Origin: Pseudomonadota bacterium
GTDB lineage: Bacteria > Pseudomonadota > Gammaproteobacteria > Xanthomonadales > Xanthomonadaceae
Direction: 5' to 3'
DNA: 5,037 nt
Assembly (NCBI GenBank): GCA_023444765.1
Contig: JAEXLY010000057.1
Span: forward strand, 1 to 5,037
Numbering within the stretch: position 1 is the stretch's first letter; every line of letters starts with the position of its first letter. Made by a program: the position numbers and the translations under genes. Under the pieces are notes generated by a model, which saw only the letters and a list, made by a program, of their open reading frames with translations, searched no databases and was not told the DNA's origin. This document shows positions 1-5,037 of the stretch, one piece after another.

Positions 1-18
1 GCGGCCCTTACTCCATCC

Positions 19-22
19 GGAG
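19..22 (+). promoter_or_regulatory. Probable ribosome binding site (GGAG) for the GDH gene
   Basis: GGAG matches the core of the Shine-Dalgarno sequence and lies 10 bases before the ATG at 33, slightly long but workable spacing. It is the only purine-rich SD-like motif in the 32-base leader and is the main support for the ATG at 33. A competing GAGGG (126-130) sits 4 bases before an in-frame GTG at 135, so the site choice is not settled. No -35/-10 elements can be judged in so short a leader. Confidence 0.5.
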
Positions 23-32
23 CCCGTCCGTC

Positions 33-3000
33 ATGACACCCGCAGAACCCGGCAAGACCCCGTCAGGCAAACGTGCAGCCAAGCGAGCCGCACCGCGCGC
101 AGGCACCGCGCGCGCGCGCGGCCGCGAGGGCGGCGTGCTCGACCCGATCTTCGACGCCATCCGCAGGCGGGCCGGCAAGACCGGCAGCGAGACCGCCAAC
201 GCCTTCGCGGGCGCCTTCTACGGACGCATGACCGAGGACGAGCTGCCCGCGCACGATGCCGAAGGCTGGGCCGCGCTGGCCGAGGACCTGCTGGGCTTCG
301 CCAGCCGGCGCAAGCCGGGCACGCCGCTGGTGCGCCTGTTCAATCCCGCGCGCGACAGCCACGGCTGGGAATCGCCCCGGACGGTGCTGCAGGTCGTCAA
401 CGACGATATGCCCTTCCTGGTCGATTCGGTGACCATGGCGCTGGCGGACGCCGGCGTGGGCGTGCACGTGCTGGGTCATCCGGTGATCCAGATCGCGCGG
501 GACAGGGCCGGGCGCCTGACCGGCGTGGGCGTGGGCGAGACCGAGTCGGTGATGCATCTGGAGATCGACCGTCAGACCGCCGAGGGCATGGCGGCGATCG
601 AGCTCAACATCCGCCAGGTGCTGGAGGACGTGCGCGCGATCGTCCGCGACTGGCCGGCGATGCGCGGCCGGATGCAGGAGGTGGCCGAGGAACTCGCCGG
701 CCGGCCGCTGCCGGTCGGGGAGGGTGCGCGCGCCGAGGCGCAGGAGTTCCTGCGCTGGGCGGCCAATGACCATTTCACCTTCTTCGGCTACCGCGAGTAC
801 CAGCTGCGGCGCAAGGGTGGCGAGGAACTGCTGGTCGCGGTGGAGGGCAGCGGCCTCGGCCTGCTGAGCGGGAGCGGCGACGCCAGGGGCCGTCCGCTCA
901 AGTCGCTGGCTGCGCACAACATCAGTTCCGACGGCGGCAGCGAGGTCCTCGTGCTCACGAAGACCAATGCGCGATCGACCGTGCACCGCCCCGGCTACAT
1001 GGACTATATCGGCGTGCTCGGTTTCGACGCGCAGGGGCGTGCCGTGTCCGAGCAGCGCTTCCTCGGCCTGTACACCTCGGGCGCCTACAACCGCCGTCCC
1101 TGGGACATCCCGCTGGTACGCGAACGCTACGAGTACGTGATGCGCGAGTCGGGCCTGAAGCCGACCGGCCACAGCGGCAAGGCGCTCAAGCACATCCTCG
1201 AGACGCTCCCGCGCGACGAGCTGTTCCAGTGCTCGGAAGAGGAACTCTACCGCCTGGCCACCGGCGTCCTTGGCCTGCAGGAGCGCGTGCGCAGCCGCCT
1301 GTTCCTGCGCCGCGACCGCTACGGCCGCTTCTATTCGGTGCTTGTCTACATCCCGCGCGACCGGTTCAGCACCGAGGTCCGCCGCCGCGTCGAGGCGATG
1401 CTGCGCCGGGTGCTGCATGCCGACCATGTCGATGCCAACGTGGCGATCGGCGAATCACCGCTGGCGCAAGTCCATCTGATCGTGCGCCCGCGCAGCGGCG
1501 AGCGGGTCGAGGTCGACCAGGCCGTGCTGGAGCGCGAGCTGGCGGTGATCGTCCGCAACTGGCAGGACGACCTGCGCGACGCGCTGGTCGAGCGACACGG
1601 CGAGGAGCGCGGGCTGGCGCTGGCCGGCCGCTACGGCCGGGCGCTGCCGGCCGGCTACATCGAACATGCCACTCCCGCGATCGCCGCCGACGACGTCGAG
1701 CGGCTGGCGGCACTGGGCGAGGGCAGCGACCTGGAGCTGAGCCTGCAGCAGCTGCCGTCCCCGCCGCCGGGCGAAACCGCGCTGCGTTTCAAGCTCTACC
1801 GCAGCGGTGGCGACATCGCGCTGTCGGACGCGCTGCCGATGATGGAGAACCTCGGCCTGCGCGTGGTCACCGAGCACCCCTACCGGCTCGAGCTCGAGGG
1901 CGGTCCGCTGTACGTCCAGGACTTCGAGGTTGAAGCGGGGGCGGCCGGGATCGACGTCGCCCGGGCCGGCGCGGACTTCACCGAAGCCTTCGCGCGGCTG
2001 TGGCGCGGCGATGCGGAGAACGACGGATTCAACCGGCTGGTGCTGGGCGCGTCGCTGACCTGGCGCCAGGTGGCGCTGCTGCGCGCCTACGCCAAGTATC
2101 TGCTGCAGGTCGGCGTGCCGTTCTCGCAGAGCTACATCGAGGACGCCTTCGGCCGCAACCCGCTGATCGCGCGGGTGCTGGTGGAACTGTTCGAGGCACG
2201 CTTCGACCCCGACGAGGCGGCGGCCGGCGTTGGCGCGGGGCGCCTGGCCGAGCAACTGCGCGCGCTGGTGGGCGGCGACGACGCGTTGCGTCCGGTGCTG
2301 CAGCCGGTGGTCGACGCCCGCTCGCACGGCCGTGCCGGGCGAGCCGATGCCGTGCGGCGCGCACTCAGGGCGTTGCTGGACAACGTCTCCAGCCTCGACG
2401 AGGACCGCATCCTGCGCAGCTTCATGGGCATGATCGATGCCACCCTGCGCACCAGCTACTTCCAGCGCGACGCCGAGGGCGCATACAAGCAGACCATCGC
2501 CTTCAAGTTCGACCCGGCCAACGTGCCCGAACTGCCCAGGCCCAAGCCCTACCGCGAGATCTTCGTGTACGGGCCGCGCATCGAGGGTACCCACCTGCGC
2601 TTCGGCCCGGTGGCGCGCGGCGGCCTGCGCTGGTCGGACCGGCGCGAGGACTTCCGTACCGAAGTGCTGGGCCTGGTGAAGGCGCAGATGGTGAAGAACA
2701 CCGTCATCGTCCCGGTGGGCTCCAAGGGCGGGTTCGTCGTCAAGCGGCCACCGGCCGGCGGCGACCGCGAGGCGCTGTTCGCCGAAGGCGTGGCCTGCTA
2801 CAGGCTGTTCATCAGCGGCCTGCTCGACATCACCGACAACATCATCGACGGCGAGATCGTGCCGCCGCGCGACGTGGTGCGCCACGACCAGGACGATCCC
2901 TACCTGGTGGTGGCCGCCGACAAGGGCACGGCCACGTTCTCCGACACCGCCAATGGCATCGCGCGCGAGTACGGCTTCTGGCTGGACGACGCCTTCGCTT

Positions 3001-5012
3001 CCGGCGGTTCGGTCGGCTACGACCACAAGGGCATGGGCATCACCGCGCGCGGCGCGTGGGAGTCGGTCAAGCGACACTTCCGCGCGCTGGGGCACGATTC
3101 GCAGTCGCAGGACTTCACCTGCGTCGGCATCGGCGACATGTCCGGCGACGTGTTCGGCAACGGCATGCTGCTGTCCAGGCACATCAGGCTGGTGGCGGCG
3201 TTCGACCACCGCCATATCTTCATCGATCCCGATCCCGACGCGGCCCGTTCCTACGCTGAACGCGAGCGCATGTTCCGGGTGCCGCGCTCGAGCTGGGCGG
3301 ACTACGACGCGAAGCTGATCTCCAGGGGCGGCGGCGTGTATCCGCGCACGCTCAAGTCGATCGAGATATCCGCGCAGGCGCGCGAGGCCCTCGGCCTGCC
3401 GGAAGGCACCACCTCGATGACGCCCAATGCGCTGCTTTCGGCGATCCTGAAGGCGCCGGTGGACCTGCTGTGGAACGGCGGCATCGGGACCTACGTCAAG
3501 GGCAGCACCGAACAGCATGCCGACGTGGGCGACCGCGCCAACAATGCGATCCGCGTGGACGGCCGCGACCTGCGCTGCCGCGTGGTGGGCGAGGGCGGCA
3601 ACCTGGGCATGACCCAGCTCGGCCGCATCGAGGCCGCGCGCAACGGCGTGCTGCTCAACACCGACTTCATCGACAACTCGGCCGGCGTGGACACCTCCGA
3701 CCACGAGGTGAACATCAAGATCCTGCTCAACGCCCAGGTGCGCGAGGGCAGGTTGAAGATGGATGCGCGCAACAGGCTGCTGGCGTCGATGACCGACGAG
3801 GTCGCCCAGCTGGTGCTGTGGGACAACTACCGCCAGAACCAGGCGATCAGCCTGATGGAGCGGATGAGCGTCTCGCGCCTGGGTTCCAAGCAGCACTTCA
3901 TCCGCACGCTGGAGCAGCAGGGCCTGCTCGACCGGCAGATCGAGTACCTGCCGTCCGATGCCGAGCTGGCCGAGCGCAAGAGCCGCGGCGAGGGCCTGAC
4001 CCGGCCGGAACTGGCGGTGCTGCTGTCCTACTCCAAGCTGGTGGCGTTCGACGAACTGCTGCGCTCGGACGTGCCGGAGGATCCGTACCTTTCCAAGGAG
4101 CTGCAGCGCTACTTCCCCAAGCCACTGCAGAAGAAGTACGCGCAGGCCATGGAGCAGCACCGGCTCAAGCGCGAGATCATCGCCACCGCCGTCACCAACA
4201 CGATGATCAACCGCATGGGCGCGACATTCCTGCTGCGCATGCAGGAAGACAGCGGCCGCAGCTATGGCGAGGTGGCCAAGGCCTTCACCATCACCCGCGA
4301 GACGCTCGAGGCGCGGGCACTGTGGCTGGAGATCGACGCCCTCGACGGCAGGATCGCCGAGTCGGTGCAGATCGACGCCCTGCAGGTGATCTGGAACCTG
4401 CAGCGCTCGTTCACGCGCTGGCTGCTGTCGCGGCCGGGCGCGATTCCGGACATCACCACGGCGGTGGATCGCTACCACGGCGGCTTCCGCGACATCCGCG
4501 CGGGCGACAACATCCTGCCCGACTCGATGCGCCCGGAATACGAGGCGAGCCTGGCAGACTGGCTCGCCAAGGGCGTCCCGTCCGCGCTGGCCGGCCAGCT
4601 GGCGGCGCTGCCCTACCTGGAGCCCTGTGCCGACATCATCGAGCTGGCCGCCGAACGCAAGCGCAAGCCGGTGGACGTGGCCAAGCTGCACTTCCGCGTC
4701 GGCGAAGCGCTGCGGGTGCCGTGGCTGACGCGGCAGATCGATGCGCTCGAGGTGGACGGCCGCTGGCATGCGGTGGCCCGTGGCGTCCTGCGCGAGGAAC
4801 TGGCCGCGCAGCAGCGCATCATCGTCGGCCAGGTGCTGGACGCGCCGGGCAACACCGCCGAGCAGAAGGTACGGGCCTGGCTGGAGCGCGAGGATCCGGC
4901 TTTGCGCTTCACCCTGGCGATGCTCGCCGAGCTGGCGGCGCAGAAGACGGTGGACTACCCGACCGTCTCGGTGGCGGTACAGCGCCTGTCGCAGCTCGCA
5001 CAGCGCGGCTGA
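33..5012 (+). CDS. gdhB: NAD-dependent glutamate dehydrogenase, large (GDH-180 / L-GDH) class
   Basis: Catalyses L-glutamate + NAD+ + H2O to 2-oxoglutarate + NH4+ + NADH, a cytosolic catabolic step feeding the TCA cycle. The frame is intact; at 1,659 residues it fits the family's usual 1,600-1,660. Seen in order: a basic Ala/Arg/Lys extension (1-34); ACT-like segments near 118-160 (with DDMPFLVDSV at 124-133), 419-485 and 585-635; family blocks ENDGFNRLVL (662-671) and LLRAYAKYLLQ (682-692); catalytic core from about 835, with RGGLRWSDR (862-870), VKAQMVKN (882-889) and VGSKGG (895-900). By analogy with small GDHs, K888 and K898 are the substrate/catalytic lysines and D963 (AADKGTATFSD) the catalytic aspartate. 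GIGDMSGDVFGNG (1032-1044) is the Rossmann loop; D1058, ending the next strand, would favour NAD (inference). GEGGN (1186-1190) and SAGVDTSDHEVN (1216-1227) follow, then a helical C-terminal domain (about 1260-1659). No signal peptide or membrane segment is seen. Relatives are regulated allosterically or by partner proteins (arginine in Pseudomonas, GarA in mycobacteria); nothing here shows which applies. The symbol follows Pseudomonas usage; gdhZ and gdh2 are also used. The ATG at 33 is the first in-frame start visible; GTG at 135 is an alternative. Confidence 0.97.
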   Translation: MTPAEPGKTPSGKRAAKRAAPRAGTARARGREGGVLDPIFDAIRRRAGKTGSETANAFAGAFYGRMTEDELPAHDAEGWAALAEDLLGFASRRKPGTPLVRLFNPARDSHGWESPRTVLQVVNDDMPFLVDSVTMALADAGVGVHVLGHPVIQIARDRAGRLTGVGVGETESVMHLEIDRQTAEGMAAIELNIRQVLEDVRAIVRDWPAMRGRMQEVAEELAGRPLPVGEGARAEAQEFLRWAANDHFTFFGYREYQLRRKGGEELLVAVEGSGLGLLSGSGDARGRPLKSLAAHNISSDGGSEVLVLTKTNARSTVHRPGYMDYIGVLGFDAQGRAVSEQRFLGLYTSGAYNRRPWDIPLVRERYEYVMRESGLKPTGHSGKALKHILETLPRDELFQCSEEELYRLATGVLGLQERVRSRLFLRRDRYGRFYSVLVYIPRDRFSTEVRRRVEAMLRRVLHADHVDANVAIGESPLAQVHLIVRPRSGERVEVDQAVLERELAVIVRNWQDDLRDALVERHGEERGLALAGRYGRALPAGYIEHATPAIAADDVERLAALGEGSDLELSLQQLPSPPPGETALRFKLYRSGGDIALSDALPMMENLGLRVVTEHPYRLELEGGPLYVQDFEVEAGAAGIDVARAGADFTEAFARLWRGDAENDGFNRLVLGASLTWRQVALLRAYAKYLLQVGVPFSQSYIEDAFGRNPLIARVLVELFEARFDPDEAAAGVGAGRLAEQLRALVGGDDALRPVLQPVVDARSHGRAGRADAVRRALRALLDNVSSLDEDRILRSFMGMIDATLRTSYFQRDAEGAYKQTIAFKFDPANVPELPRPKPYREIFVYGPRIEGTHLRFGPVARGGLRWSDRREDFRTEVLGLVKAQMVKNTVIVPVGSKGGFVVKRPPAGGDREALFAEGVACYRLFISGLLDITDNIIDGEIVPPRDVVRHDQDDPYLVVAADKGTATFSDTANGIAREYGFWLDDAFASGGSVGYDHKGMGITARGAWESVKRHFRALGHDSQSQDFTCVGIGDMSGDVFGNGMLLSRHIRLVAAFDHRHIFIDPDPDAARSYAERERMFRVPRSSWADYDAKLISRGGGVYPRTLKSIEISAQAREALGLPEGTTSMTPNALLSAILKAPVDLLWNGGIGTYVKGSTEQHADVGDRANNAIRVDGRDLRCRVVGEGGNLGMTQLGRIEAARNGVLLNTDFIDNSAGVDTSDHEVNIKILLNAQVREGRLKMDARNRLLASMTDEVAQLVLWDNYRQNQAISLMERMSVSRLGSKQHFIRTLEQQGLLDRQIEYLPSDAELAERKSRGEGLTRPELAVLLSYSKLVAFDELLRSDVPEDPYLSKELQRYFPKPLQKKYAQAMEQHRLKREIIATAVTNTMINRMGATFLLRMQEDSGRSYGEVAKAFTITRETLEARALWLEIDALDGRIAESVQIDALQVIWNLQRSFTRWLLSRPGAIPDITTAVDRYHGGFRDIRAGDNILPDSMRPEYEASLADWLAKGVPSALAGQLAALPYLEPCADIIELAAERKRKPVDVAKLHFRVGEALRVPWLTRQIDALEVDGRWHAVARGVLREELAAQQRIIVGQVLDAPGNTAEQKVRAWLEREDPALRFTLAMLAELAAQKTVDYPTVSVAVQRLSQLAQRG
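90..120 (+). repeat. Low-complexity CG-rich repeat with a (CG)7 run, inside the N-terminal coding region
   Basis: An 11-base unit, gcaccgcgcgc, occurs at 90-100 and again at 103-113, a 13-base period. The second copy runs into an uninterrupted (CG)7 dinucleotide tract at 107-120. If translation begins at 33 it encodes part of the Ala/Arg-rich extension (TARARG, residues 25-30). Alternating CG runs can slip during replication and can adopt Z-DNA in vitro; whether either matters here is unknown. It may be only a by-product of high GC in an unconstrained stretch. Confidence 0.6.
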
Positions 5013-5037
5013 CCGGCCCGCCGGCCGTGGCATGCGC

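Noticed and set aside
63..1427. 454-codon minus-strand open frame as a real gene
   Set aside because: Same antisense phase and same composition artefact, opposite the N-terminal half of the GDH gene; no family features seen.
2616..2640. Arg862 in RGGLRWSDR in the position where small GDHs carry a substrate-binding lysine (KGG)
   Set aside because: From knowledge of the family, RGGLRWSDR is the usual form in large NAD-GDHs, so it is not a damaged active site.
2000..3259. 419-codon plus-strand open frame in another phase, and the similar one at 1229-1933
   Set aside because: Arg/Ala/Gly-rich out-of-frame readings of the GDH gene, typical of very GC-rich DNA; no domain or plausible independent start seen.
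33..5012. Possibility of a novel multi-domain fusion because of the great length
   Set aside because: The length and block order match the established GDH-180 class throughout; no extra domain or junction was found.
5014..5027. Possible terminator hairpin after the stop codon (CGGCC ... GGCCG, 4-base loop)
   Set aside because: The stem is only 5 bp, there is no following T-run, and such short GC inverted repeats are frequent by chance here; the window ends too soon to judge.
1455..5033. 1,192-codon minus-strand open frame as a real gene
   Set aside because: It lies codon-for-codon opposite a clearly conserved enzyme, has a typical shadow composition (His, Gln, Arg, Val, Leu rich), has no recognisable domain, and is explained by absence of TTA/CTA and scarcity of TCA in the sense gene.

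Overview
The window is almost entirely one gene: a 1,659-codon plus-strand reading frame (33-5012) encoding the very large, catabolic, NAD-dependent glutamate dehydrogenase (L-GDH / 'GDH-180' class, Pfam Bac_GDH family). It is flanked by 32 bases upstream and 25 bases downstream, too little to show a promoter, operon partners or a convincing terminator.

Base composition is very GC-rich (near 70% by eye), with strong G/C preference at third codon positions. The gene has no TTA or CTA codons and only two TCA codons. Together with the overall protein sequence this suggests a high-GC proteobacterium. Recalled similarity of the N-terminal part and of the inter-domain linker points to Xanthomonadaceae (Lysobacter/Luteimonas/Pseudoxanthomonas-like), but this is from memory, not a search.

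Layout: 1-32 is a short leader with a GGAG ribosome-binding-like motif and no in-frame stop. 33-134 encodes a basic, low-complexity Ala/Arg/Lys N-terminal extension that contains a (CG)7 run. About 135-2450 encodes the long N-terminal regulatory half, with ACT-like and helical segments. About 2500-3800 encodes the catalytic core with substrate-binding and Rossmann motifs. About 3800-5009 encodes the helical C-terminal domain. 5013-5037 is non-coding.

The enzyme deaminates L-glutamate to 2-oxoglutarate and ammonium with NAD+, linking amino-acid catabolism to the TCA cycle. All key motifs are present and the frame is intact, so this looks like a functional housekeeping gene. I found no sign of a new biological system. 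The points worth a second look are the uncertain start codon, the dinucleotide run between the candidate starts, the long inter-domain linker, and the long codon-aligned antisense open frame, which codon bias explains.
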